Of a stretch of DNA of 64,000 nucleotides, positions 1 through 8,255 are shown one piece after another (position 1 is the stretch's first letter; each line of letters opens with the position of its first letter). The stretch spans positions 78,017,441 through 78,081,440 of the forward strand of contig CM036753.1 in the NCBI GenBank assembly GCA_020796225.1. Reading direction: 5' to 3'. Position numbers and translations under genes: made by a program. The notes below the pieces were generated by a model, which made no database searches, was not told the DNA's origin, and saw only the letters and a list, made by a program, of their open reading frames with translations. This DNA comes from Arion vulgaris (taxonomy: Eukaryota > Mollusca > Gastropoda > Stylommatophora > Arionidae).

Positions 1-105
1 ATGGCGAACTACTGAACGTATAAGTGGTATCTAGAAAATCAACGACTTGTTTACTGTGCTTGATGGTGGCCTCCTGTAAAAAAAAAGATGTGCCACGATT
101 TCCAT
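1..105 (+). mobile_element. SINE-A 3' part, cut by window start
   Basis: The first 105 bases match the 3' body of the SINE-A family seen complete at 1663-1908. They carry the shared blocks GCAAACTACTGAACGTATAAG-like, AATCAACGAC, GTTTACTGTG and CCTGTAAA. The tRNA-like head would lie before the window. The copy is non-coding. Confidence 0.75.
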
Positions 106-162
106 TCACACAGAAACCAATAATAGACATTTCTTCTTATCTTGATTCTGTGAGGCATAACA

Positions 163-255
163 GGATTAAGAAAGATTAAGAAAGCAAAAGAAAGATTAAG
201 AAAGCAAAAGAAAGATTAAGAAAGCAAAAGAAAGATTAAGAAAGCAAAAGAAAGA
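163..255. repeat. 20-bp minisatellite, about 4.5 copies
   Basis: The unit AAAGATTAAGAAAGCAAAAG repeats head to tail about 4.5 times, almost without change. It is purine-rich and too short to code. No transposon of this window contains the unit. Confidence 0.9.
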
Positions 256-440
256 AAAAAAGAATGTTAATATTTAACACTTTCCATACAAAAAATGTTA
301 ATGGGTTTTGATCACAATTGTTCGATCTTCTTCGTTTTTGCGTTGGTTATTTACGAACAATTGTATTGGTAGAGTTGAAATGTCGTGCCTAGGCTTAAAT
401 CTCCTTTTGAAAAAAAAATGAATAATGTTAGTTCTCAAAA

Positions 441-527
441 GTTTCATATTCGAAGAGTGATTGTAGATTGTAGACTAATTCAAGTTTCACGTTCGAAGAG
501 TGATTGTAGATTGTAGACTAATTCAAA
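441..527. repeat. 43-bp tandem duplication
   Basis: Two copies in a row of a 43-bp segment containing CGAAGAGTGATTGTAGATTG. They differ only near the start of each unit (CATATTC against CACGTTC), so the duplication is recent. Confidence 0.8.
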
Positions 528-581
528 CTTACGAATTTCGTATTTTTATTTAAATACAGTAATTTCTCAATAGACCGCAAG

Positions 582-816
582 ATCCTTTATATGACGTCAC
601 CATCAACCACAGTAAACGAGTCGTCCATGTTCTAGGCACCACTCAGTATAATCACGGCCTTCTCTATAAGAAGGCCGTGGTATAATTGCTATTGCATTCT
701 CAACGGCGAGGTATATTTTAACCGTTCGTAAAAATGTGCTTCCAAACTGCCCGCCGCGGTGGAACCAGGTACTCTTGGGTTGTGATCGAGCTTACTACCG
801 CTGAAGCTACTGACGC
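582..816 (-). mobile_element. SINE-A (A2 head), complete, minus strand
   Basis: On the minus strand the copy begins with a tRNA-like head: a box A-like TAGCTTCAGCGG and a box B-like TGGTTCCACC. It then runs through the family body to the 3' block near 582. SINEs with such heads are transcribed by RNA polymerase III from internal A and B boxes and moved by a LINE enzyme. This copy has an extra perfect hairpin in its body at 653-679. Confidence 0.8.
653..679. repeat. Perfect 11-bp inverted repeat (hairpin)
   Basis: Arms CACGGCCTTCT and AGAAGGCCGTG are separated by the loop CTATA. It sits inside the SINE-A copy at 582-816, where other copies have no such structure. It replaces the usual CTTATACGTTCAG block. 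Confidence 0.85.
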
Positions 817-1187
817 TAAATATTAAAAAAGATCGTCCATGAGCGTACACAAATAAAATTATTTAAATGTAACTGCACTGTGATTTCTTGGGGTCTGGGA
901 TAAGTATGTTATAGCAATGTATTCAATTTCTGTTTATTTTCACAACATGAAGGCTTCTGCTTCTGTCAACAGTTAATATTTTGATTGATGCTTTTTTCGT
1001 CTCTACCGTACTGTTTCTGTTTATATTCATTTTCTCTCTTTACTTTTCTCTGCTACATACTAAGAGCAAAGTTTTGTAAAAATTAATTGGTAATTTTATA
1101 CTCTTCTAGTGATTTTGTGTCGATCCCAATGTGGCTCCTCCTGTTGGAAATACATTTTCATCTTTATTTTTTAGGCTATGCAATCTA
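817..1187. other. No gene seen
   Basis: AT-rich sequence with no recognisable repeat or open frame of note. Confidence 0.5.
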
Positions 1188-1235
1188 TTTTTTTTCTCTC
1201 TCTCTGCATGTGTGTGTGTGAGTGAGTGAGAAAGC

Positions 1236-1267
<32 letters not shown>

Positions 1268-1270
1268 TGA
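1188..1270. repeat. CT, GT and GA microsatellite tract
   Basis: TCTC-rich, then GTGTGT, GAGTGAGT and long GA runs follow one another. An open frame across it on the minus strand is only a product of the low complexity. Confidence 0.85.
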
Positions 1271-1448
1271 TGGAGATTCAAACTCTTAAAAAATAGAAGT
1301 AAAGTAAGCACAATTAATGAAATAAATGTGTCCGGAGAGAAATAAAATGACAGCTTGAAAGTGTTAAGACATGATAAAGTACGCACAATTAATGAAATAA
1401 ATGTTCTGAATTTATGTTTTCAGAAAATATATAAGCTCATCATTTCGT

Positions 1449-1652
1449 TTTTAAAACCGATCCAGAAGCACTTGAGCTTTTCAGCTCTTCGGCTCGGTGC
1501 CGTGGACATCGTAACCATTCGGTTCGGTGTCACGAACACCGTGAATCTGGTGAACCTGTGACTTTTCTGCCAGCCCGCGGAATTGAACCTGCGCTCACAG
1601 GGAGCTTGTCACCCGTAGTCCAACGTGCTACGAACACGCTGGGCAGACGGGC
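1449..1652 (-). mobile_element. SINE-B, complete, minus strand
   Basis: Read on the minus strand it starts CCCGTCTGCCCAGCGTGTTC, with box A-like TAGCACGTTGG and box B-like GGTTCAATTCC, so the head is tRNA-derived. The body carries two similar blocks (CACCGAACCGAATGGTTACG and CACCGAGCCGAAGAGC) and ends GTGCTTCTGGATCGG plus an A-rich tail. Three other copies lie at 11183-11363, 20476-20676 and 43377-43527. No convincing TSD was found for this copy. Confidence 0.85.
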
Positions 1653-1918
1653 AAAGTCATTCGGTGGCGTCTGTAGCTTAGGGGATAGTGACTCGGTCTA
1701 TTAACCCCGACGTTCTGAGTTCGAATCACGCTGCGAACAATTTGGTTGTAAATTGTTTCGCGTGGATTTTACAAAAGGACGATGGCACCACCAGTTCAGA
1801 AAGCAATAGCAAACTACTGTACGTAATAATGCCTAGAAAATCACAAACAGCGTTAAAAAGCTGTGCTTGATTTGCAAATTCCTGTAAAGGATATGCAATT
1901 AACTAACTAAAGTCATTC
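1653..1918 (+). mobile_element. SINE-A1, complete, with 10-bp TSD
   Basis: Reference copy of the family. The perfect TSD AAAGTCATTC occurs at 1653-1662 and 1909-1918. The head has box A TAGCTTAGGGG and box B AGTTCGAATCA, so it is derived from a tRNA gene. The body contains AGCAATAGCAAACTACTG and ends CCTGTAAAGGATATGC followed by an AATTAACTAACT tail. It inserted right at the 5' end of the SINE-B copy, so it is the younger of the two or used the same site. Confidence 0.9.
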
Positions 1919-1989
1919 AGTTTAGTTATCACGTCTTAACACTTTCAATCTGTAATTTTATTTCTCTCCAGACACATTTATGTTGCAAT

Positions 1990-2424
1990 GTTTAGTGAAA
2001 TAGCCAGTATACTGGCTTTGAGTCATTTTAAAAAAATAATGCTAGCTAGTATATCAGCTCGGAAGGACGAAAGGGTTAATTGTACATCGAGATATGTATT
2101 AGCACAGCGTGTATAGCGATTGATTATGGAGTGGACACAGAAGAGAGTTGTTTGTTCATTTCCCGCACCCGACGCTCTACACGTGAGGAAAGGAATTGGT
2201 CCTCCTGCATGCATATATTGGTCTGGGAATGTGGAGCGACAGACACTTCATATCAGCTTTCATTGTTCTCCAGTTGCACTTTAGATACAGTATAAAATTA
2301 ATTATCGATACAAGGAAAGACTGCCGTAACACTATAAGAGCAATTAACCATATATTTACCAAGTCAATATTTCACCACATAGTGAATAAATAATAACTTT
2401 TTTACTTTACAAATGAAACAAAAC
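1990..2424. other. No gene seen
   Basis: Short overlapping open frames on both strands (2023-2393) show no motif and shadow one another. The segment at 2040-2080 (AGTATATCAGCTCGGAAGG) resembles 28210-28240 and may be the end of an old DNA element. Confidence 0.4.
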
Positions 2425-2976
2425 AAATAATATATGCCGCCCGAGTGGTTCCCGGGGCCCAAATTTGGGACGTAAAGAATAGAACCACTGTTACCTGCCA
2501 AGCATGTCGTAAGAGGCGACTAAGGAGGTTTGGTTGAAATCAGATGCATGTGTCCGCTAGGGAATGCTAACCCGAAACAAATGCTTGCAGAAAACGGATG
2601 CACCAGGCCGTAAGGCGCATAACATGGTGCAACGACCCTCACAATGCGGAATGGGATAACGGATTCTACGGTCGCCAATCTGCCTCGGAGATTTAGCCAT
2701 GCGGTAAGAATGTCAGACCCACCATCACGAGGGTGGCCAAAACTTACTGCACGAAGAGGTCGGCACAAATGGGGAAGCAGAAATCATAGGAATTATATCC
2801 TACAGAACTGCCCCCAGTATGCAGACTTGAGAAGAAAGAGGTGGCCCACTTACACTAGTGTCCAAGACAAACTGTATGGCGTGGCTGATAATCTGAGACA
2901 GACGGCTGCCTTTATTAGAGAATCCGAAATCCCAATCTAGTGAGAACGCAGAAGAAGAAGAAGAAATAATATATGC
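2425..2976 (+). mobile_element. SINE-C head fused to LINE 3' end, 13-bp TSD
   Basis: The perfect TSD AAATAATATATGC (2425-2437 and 2964-2976) brackets one inserted unit, 2438-2963. The unit starts with the SINE-C head (CGCCCGAGTGGTTCCC, then GCATGTCGTAAGAGGCGACT). It passes through a SINE-D-like block near 2590-2630 (CGGATG, GGCGCATAAC). From about 2644 it is the coding 3' end of a LINE, finishing GAACGCAGAAGAAGAAGAAG. The SINE-C tails end GAACGCAAAGAAGAAG, very similar. One TSD around both halves shows they moved together. It is either a SINE/LINE chimera or an internally deleted LINE whose 5' region is the SINE head. Confidence 0.85.
2644..2940 (+). pseudogene. LINE C-terminal fragment (zinc-knuckle/tail domain type)
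   Basis: The open frame of 98 codons reads, in its second half, ILQNCPQYADLRRKRWP, then KLYG, DNLRQTAAFIRES. This pattern (LQ.CP...LR...WP......KLYG...DL..TA.FI) is familiar from the extreme C-terminus of LINE polyproteins with an RNase-H-like end in molluscs and relatives. There is no reverse transcriptase motif in this piece, which lies 3' of where it would be. The first 30 residues look unrelated and may be out of frame. The protein ends 23 bases before the GAA tail. It is not functional on its own. Confidence 0.6.
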
Positions 2977-3119
2977 TACACACGCATAACATATATAAAC
3001 TGTTTTCTTCTGATTTCGATGTACAAAAATCAGCAAATCGGAAGTGATTAAATCAGATCAGATCGGGAGAAAATCGTTTGGGTGGGTGCGGTAATACTGA
3101 GCAAATAGGCGATTGAACG

Positions 3120-3455
3120 GGGGACTGCCTAGAGTAGTTGATAGTAGCTTGGCCTGCTAGCTGTGAGACGCCTCATAGCTCGGGTTCGAACCTACTGTCC
3201 GGCATTTGTTCGAGTTCCCTGGTCTTACTCAGGACGATAACGTGAGTACCTCTGAAGTCGGAGAAAATCTGCCTGTATGGCGAGGGAATACTAATTACGA
3301 GTACATTGAGCACACGGCTGCCAGTGTAAAGTAATTTACAATGTGCACGCTGCTGCCATTGTAAGAAATTGGAAGAACGGATTTTCACGCAAAAATCAGT
3401 TTCTGAGATGGAACTTCGTCTGAGTTGAAAGCGGACGAAAGAAGAACTTTGATTT
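3120..3455 (+). mobile_element. SINE-E, complete
   Basis: Starts GGGACTGCCTAGAGTAG. Box A-like TAGTAGCTTGG and box B GGTTCGAACC mark a tRNA-derived head. The body is nearly identical to the second copy at 22032-22372 over its whole length, which suggests recent amplification. The 3' end is AAAGCGGACGAAAGAAGAA. No clear TSD is visible here. A 95-codon minus-strand frame inside it (3173-3460) is a by-product. Confidence 0.88.
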
Positions 3456-3547
3456 AGCATTTTGTCTTGATTTTTAAATGAATTCGTCTATATACAACAA
3501 TAATGGAATGCGAGGTCATGTGGTGTATTTGTAGTCTGATTTTCCAT

Positions 3548-3817
3548 ACTTCTGACCTTCTTCTTCTTTGCGTTTGTTCTTTACGACCAATTTTAGTGAC
3601 TCTTTGTGATATGTTTGATCTTTGCCAAGAACGTGTATACGTTGCACATTGGTTTGGTAGGCCCTTAAACGCAGACTTCTACACATTTAGGATACATGCA
3701 TCCGATTTCAACCAAACCTCCTTAGTCGCCTCTTACGACATGCGTGGCAAGTAACAGTGGTTCTATTATTTACACCCCAAATTTGGGCCCCGGTAACCAC
3801 TCGGGCGACTTCTTACC
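3548..3817 (-). mobile_element. SINE-C, complete, minus strand
   Basis: An imperfect 10-bp TSD (ACTTCTGACC at 3548-3557, ACTTCTTACC at 3808-3817) flanks the 250-bp element. On the minus strand it runs from CGCCCGAGTGGTTACC through GTCGTAAGAGGCGACTAAGG to a GAAGAAGAAG tail. I see no good pol III A and B boxes, so calling it tRNA-derived is not justified. It may be 5'-derived from a LINE (see 2425-2976). Confidence 0.88.
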
Positions 3818-3837
3818 TGAGTCCGCAGGCCCATAAG

Positions 3838-3990
3838 TTTATAGTTGGCTCTGCAGTCTGATGTAGTCTACATGTACACATGGCGGAATTGAAAATCTTG
3901 AATTTTGTATACATGTTGCTGCACGCGGAGTCGATTGTGTCCTATTCTCATGTGCAGAATGACAACTTGTTCTAATCTGCTCATATGATA
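3838..3990 (-). mobile_element. RNase-H-type LINE fragment, minus strand
   Basis: The reverse complement reads MSRLEQVVILHMRIGHNRLR and continues frameshifted to FRHVYM. It matches the plus-strand fragment at 18960-19089 (MSRLEQVVILCLRTGHNRL). The phrase R.GHNRL with the following M/VY is typical of LINE C-terminal regions in lophotrochozoans. It is a remnant. Confidence 0.65.
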
Positions 3991-5165
3991 GTAGTCCTCT
4001 ACACAACTTAATTATATTCAAGTACTGGTTGTCAATTTCATTGTACATTTTCGTCATCGTTATGATATACTAAAATAAATCTCTCTAATTTAATATATTT
4101 TCTAGCCATTTCTATCCTTTTCTTATATAATATGTTCAAAATTTGAACGTTAAAAAATGTGTCTAAGCAATATCTATTACAAATTGGTCTCACAATACTA
4201 CTACTACTAAACAAACTTTTCAATTCCAGTGGAATATCGCCCTGGCATTACCGTTCTTAACCTATTTCTTTCCTTTCATTCACTTTAAAAATTGTCATAT
4301 ATTCAATATTGTATCAAATTTAATCTTTTGTAGATCACAGATACGTCCATATAGTTTTCACCCCAGTACTGTTTCAATATTCTTTACTCAACATTTTTCG
4401 TCATCCCCATTCTTTTCTTTCAATGCAGGTTCCAGTCCATCACATATAAAGCATAAATCACACACTTTGGCTTTTCATAGATTTCTGTTCTGGACAGTCT
4501 TCAACAGTTCCTCCCATACGCTCTGATCTCTCCAGTGGCCTTTTCCTACTATTTTTGGCCAGTAAACGTTGCTTTGATAAAACCTTCTCCTGTGACTTAA
4601 AAGTTATTTAAGAATAATAGTTGCCATATACTCACTGTTGGCTACACAAATGGCAATCACTTGTAGAAACAGCAGGCTCTGTGACACTGTTATACTGCCC
4701 ATGATGAGCCTCCCTGAAATAAACAACAGTTAAAAAATGACAAATTCATTTATATACAACAATTATAGCCATAACAGGAACCTTGCTGAGACCAATTTCA
4801 TAGCTATAATGGTATCGTTATGATTGCTACTTCCTATTACAAAGGACAATCAATAAATACACCTGCACTCTGTTTGCTTTCATATTCTTGACTATGTTAA
4901 ATGTTGATTAACATTGATTAAAATATTAACATTATTGTTGTGAGACTTTTAAAAAAAACAATTGTTATGCACGAAACTGCTGTAGCATAGAAGATCGTTG
5001 TTTTTGATAAATGTGTAGCATTATAAATTGTCATTAATATAATATAAGACGTTGTAACAGATGTTTGGAGACTTGTAAAATAGTTGAGAAACCCTACCTG
5101 TTTGCTAAATATTAAACAAGTATACATGACAAACGTTGCTAAACAATAACCTTTACTACATATTA
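3991..5165. other. Long stretch without a clear gene
   Basis: Mostly AT-rich unique-looking sequence. Between about 4370 and 4560 the minus strand has an open stretch reading GKGHWRDQSVWEELLKTVQN, which could be a host exon or old transposase/LINE remnant. I cannot assign it. The rest shows nothing. Confidence 0.35.
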
Positions 5166-5342
5166 GATACACTCAGGGGCGGCTCGTCATTAAGGGCCAG
5201 TGGGACCTGGCCCCACCAATAAGGGGGAAACTTCCCGGAATAGACAAATAATAGTAAATACTCCAAAAACAATGATTTTTTCCCGAAAATTTGTGTCTGG
5301 CTCCACCAAGAAAAATGATTACGAGCCGCCACTGAATACACT
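5166..5342. mobile_element. hAT-like MITE, 161 bp, 8-bp TSD
   Basis: Terminal inverted repeats CAGGGGCGGCTCGTCATTA and (right end, reversed) CAGTGGCGGCTCGTAATCA bound 5174-5334. The flanks GATACACT (5166-5173) and AATACACT (5335-5342) form an 8-bp TSD with one mismatch, the size used by hAT transposases. A related empty site at 27145-27180 reads TTAGACACACTGTAGCC without the element. It is non-coding. Other copies lie at 18170-18801 and 27428-27594. Confidence 0.85.
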
Positions 5343-5389
5343 GTAGCTAAGTAACGATATGATGAAGATTGAAGACATATAGTTAAGAT

Positions 5390-5634
5390 AAGTTGTCGCC
5401 GGGACTCGCAAGGGGAGCAAAGAATAGTAGCGCTGTGACCTCAAAGATACGTCGTAAGAGGCAGAGGTCTAATGAAACTACCACAGTAAATAAAAAAAGG
5501 ATCGCAGAAATCGGATGTGTTGGCCTACCTGTAGGCGCATTACACTCGCTTTTAGCCTCAGATCACATACAGACCACAAAGAGTGGTTTAACAATTGGTC
5601 GATATGGAGCGCTCGAAGAACAAAAACAAGTTGT
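5390..5634 (+). mobile_element. SINE-D, complete
   Basis: A 7-bp direct repeat AAGTTGT (5390-5396, 5628-5634) may be the TSD. The body carries GGGACTCGCAAGGGGAGC, CGTCGTAAGAGGC, AAATAAAAAAAGGATCGCAG, TAGGCGCAT and ATTGGTCGATATGGAGC. The 99-codon frame through it (5393-5692) is not a gene. The sequence after the SINE is shared with the downstream flank of the SINE-D at 26610-27085, so the TSD should be treated with care. Confidence 0.8.
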
Positions 5635-5945
5635 GGCTGACGAACTTCGAGAAATAATAACCGTGGCTAAATATGGGACAACCTGTATGTAGTTGTGGCT
5701 GACAAACTTTGAGAATAATAACCGTGGCTAAATATGGGACAACATGTATGTAGTTGTGGCTGACAAACTTTGAGAAATAATAACCGTGGCTAAATATGGG
5801 ACAACCTGTATGTAGTTGTGGCTGACAAACTTTGAGAAATAATAACCGTGGCTAAATATGGGACAACCTGTATGTAGTTGTGGCTGACAAACTTTGAGAA
5901 ATAATAACCGTGGCTAAATATGGGACAACCTGTATGTAGTTAAGT
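5630..5945 (+). repeat. 62-bp minisatellite, 5 copies
   Basis: The unit contains AGTTGTGGCTGACAAACTTT, AATAATAACCGTGGCTAAAT and GGGACAACCTGTATGT, repeated five times. The first unit is the ordinary flank of the SINE-D copy. A single-copy relative at 27092-27150 shows the pre-amplification state. Confidence 0.9.
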
Positions 5946-6104
5946 AATGATCTTTAATTTGTTCTGTCAGACATTTAGACTCCAGTCTAGTCCGGGTCTT
6001 TTGATTTCACACTGGAACTAGTTTACCAGTTTTTACACATGTTCAAAAAAATATTTTTCTGTTTGAAATGTCAAAGATCATACTATTTCATTAAGTACTT
6101 GAAG

Positions 6105-6172
6105 ACCCCAAGTGAGTACCTCCCAAACCCTTTGGGGTCGGCGGACCTCAGTTTGAGACACGCTATTTTAGA
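6105..6172. mobile_element. Possible hAT element terminal fragment
   Basis: The stretch CCCAAACCCTTTGGGGTCGG followed by CGGACCTCAGTTTGAGACACG resembles the ends of many animal hAT MITEs, in which a CCAAAC...GGTCCGCGGACC...GTTTGAGA pattern is common. No partner end was found. Confidence 0.4.
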
Positions 6173-6352
6173 AAGTGAAGTGGTAGTTTATATGAATAGA
6201 ATGGTTTCCGTTTCGGACACAGCATATGAGCAGTGTCACTAGGGCAAATACAAATAAGATCCAGACCTTTGTCAACGGATGTTTGCGGCGGATTCTCAGA
6301 CTGAGATGGTATGATAGAGTTACAAACACGGATCTGTGGATAAGAACTGGGC

Positions 6353-7505
6353 AGGAACCTATGATTGTTGATATAGAGTTTGCTTTGCCATTATCAACAT
6401 ATATATATCAACTTTGTAGATTTTGAAAAGGCTTTTGATAGCATACACCGCGAAAGTCTATGGCGTATCTTAAGATGGTATGGAATCCCACTGTGTTTTA
6501 TAAATATTATAAAAGCTGCTACAGCAAGTTTGCATGCAGTGTTGAAACTTCAGAACTAAAGTTTGAAGTAAAAACAGGCGTGCGACAAGGATGTGTTATG
6601 TCAGCCCTATTATTCAACACTGTCATAGATTGGGTGATGCGTAAAACAACGGAAGATAAGGCAAGAGGTATTAGATGGACGCTCACATCCACTCTGGAAG
6701 ACCTAGATTTTGCAGATGACATCGCACTCCTATCTCATACACATAGAGATATCCAGGAAAAGACCAGCCGCCTTAACCAATATAGTGAGATGGTTGGGCT
6801 GAAAATAAATCAGAAGAAAACTGAAGTAATGACTCTGAACATAGCAACCCCAGCACCAGTCAAACTAGAAGGTAAAACCCTCCGAGATACAACCGCTTTC
6901 ACATACCTTGGAAGTGTTATTAGCAATGAAGGAGGCGCTGGATCTGACATTAAAAACAGACTGAGTAAAGCACGCAGTGCATTCATGACCCTTCAGACCG
7001 CCTGGAAATCTGCCCAATACAGCATCAGAACCAAGACTAGTATCTATAACAGCTGTGTGCTGTCAACTTTGCTGTATGGATCGGAATGCTGGAGAATGAC
7101 AGAACAGGATATGTCCAGACTCTCCGCCTTTCATACAACTTGTCTGCGAAAAATCTTACGCGTGTACTGGCCGACTACTATCTCGAATCAAGAATTGCTT
7201 GCACGATGCCAACAAGAGAATATGGGCACTATCATCCGAAGACGACGCTGGAGATGGATTGGACATGTGATGCGCATGGAGACTGGCTCCGACACGAAAA
7301 CTGCACTGAGATGGACTCCAGAGGGTAGGCGAAAGCGTGGAAGACCCAAGACGACCTGGAGGAGAACGATGGAGCAGGAGCTGAAGGAAATGAATCATAG
7401 CTGGAGCACAGTACAGAGGAAGGCCATGAACAGGGAAGAATGGTGTACGTTTGTTGCTGCCTAAACGCCACGGGCGTAACAGGCTAAAGAGGAGGAACCT
7501 ATGAT
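6353..7505 (+). mobile_element. LINE inserted in LINE, 13-bp TSD, 5'-truncated
   Basis: The perfect TSD AGGAACCTATGAT (6353-6365, 7493-7505) frames the 1127-bp insert 6366-7492. The insert carries the palm and thumb of a reverse transcriptase and the C-terminal tail but no endonuclease domain. It interrupts the older LINE between its codons for QEP and the RRRWRW motif. Both elements belong to the same broad RTE-like group but are clearly different families in their tails. There is no obvious A tail; the 3' end is GGCTAAAGAGG. Confidence 0.92.
6395..7464 (+). pseudogene. Reverse transcriptase, 5'-truncated, frameshifted
   Basis: The main open frame is 6460-7464 (334 codons as read). Upstream, in other frames, YINFVDFEKAFDSIHRESLW and RILRWYGIPLCFINIIK continue the same protein, so frameshifts lie near 6405 and 6511. 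Motifs in order: FVDFEKAFD (RT motif A), TGVRQGCVMSALLFN (motif B), LDFADDIALLSH (catalytic FADD, motif C), GLKINQKKTEVM (motif D), FTYLGSVIS, then the tail RRRRWRWIGHVMR and RKRGRPKTTWRR. Catalytic aspartates are present. The start at 6460 is an internal ATG in the wrong upstream context, not a true start. The missing N-terminus would hold an APE-type endonuclease. It is not functional because of truncation. Confidence 0.9.
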
Positions 7506-7796
7506 GACACAGGTCAAGAGGAGAAGATGGCGATGGATAGACCATACCTTGCGGAAGACACAGTCGAGTGTCACTAGACAGGGGCTCGAGTGGAACCCGC
7601 AGGGAAAACTAAAAAGAGGACGCCCTAGGCAGACTTGGAGACGAGGTCTTACTGAGGAGCTGAAGAGTGCTCAATTGACCTGGGAGACCATAAAATGAAC
7701 AGCCAGAGACCGAGAAGAGTGGCGAACAACTGTTGAGGCCCTATGCTCCACGAGGAGCGGAGAGCATTAATGATGATGATGAATGATATGAGCAGT

Positions 7797-8117
7797 ACAC
7801 TTTCTGATTACAACGCGACGACATATAGACAAGTATATTCACTATCAACTTCAATAAATATAACACTGTCAAAATATAAAAAAATTATATATATAAAAAA
7901 TATAGATGTGTTATTGCCTTTATTTTTCTGACTGCTCACAATCACCAAGTACAACTTATTTTGTTTGTCTAATCTAGTGTTTCCATTTTTATGCCAGACC
8001 TTGAGGCTTGAATATATAATACTTTGGCTGTTATCCTTGCTTGAACTTTCTATATTGGTTTAAACATTATAACATGTGTAATCAACATCTGTTTCCAACA
8101 AATTTGTTTCCATGGAA
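7797..8117. other. No gene seen
   Basis: AT-rich sequence after the LINE; no repeat family recognised. Confidence 0.4.
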
Positions 8118-8250
8118 TTTTTACAAAAGGTAAAAATAGACCTCACCGTTCAGAAAGCAATGGCAAACTACTGAACGTATAAGTAGTGCCTAGAAAATCG
8201 TTTACCGTGGTTGATGGCTACGTCCTTTGGGATATGCCACGAGTTTCACT
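8118..8250 (+). mobile_element. SINE-A, head missing
   Basis: Carries AGACCTCACCGTTCAGAAAG, GCAATGGCAAACTACTGAAC, GGTTGATGGCTACGTCC and GGATATGCCACGAG. The AACGACTC segment is deleted. The tRNA-like head is lost upstream. Confidence 0.8.
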
Positions 8251-8255
8251 CAATC

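Larger units (their letters stand above)
1318..1985. repeat. Inverted repeat of about 55 bp flanking two SINEs
   Basis: The left arm (about 1318-1376, containing GGAGAGAAATAAAAT and GAAAGTGTTAAGAC) recurs in reverse complement at about 1922-1985. The two arms enclose SINE-B and SINE-A1. They could be terminal parts of an older DNA element invaded by both SINEs, or a palindromic host sequence. Related sequence (GGACACATTTATATGGCAATG) appears at 28150-28250. Confidence 0.6.
6224..7796 (+). mobile_element. Host LINE tail (RTE-like), split, 11-bp TSD
   Basis: The perfect TSD ATATGAGCAGT (6224-6234, 7786-7796) bounds a 5'-truncated LINE whose coding tail is in two parts. The left part (6244-6365) reads KIQTFVNGCLRRILRLRWYD, then a TNTDLWIRTGQEPM end. 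The right part (7501-7770) continues RRRWRWIDHTLRK, GLEWNPQGKLKRGRPRQTWRR, then after one in-frame TGA REEWRTTVEALCSTRSGE. The gap is filled by a second LINE with its own TSD. The 3' end is a GAT-rich tail. The tail type (RRWRWIGH.LRK...A.WNPQGKRKRGRPR.TWRR) is that of the RTE-like endonuclease/reverse transcriptase family common in molluscs. Two other 3' ends lie at 26124-26490 and 51239-51331. Confidence 0.9.

Noticed and set aside
1664..1740. Functional tRNA gene
   Set aside because: Box A and box B are present, but the sequence recurs as the head of a dispersed SINE and does not fold into a full cloverleaf by eye. The same applies at 3120, 16340, 20476, 21518, 22032 and 47500.
7156..7545. 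129-codon minus-strand frame
   Set aside because: Antisense of the reverse transcriptase at 6395-7464.
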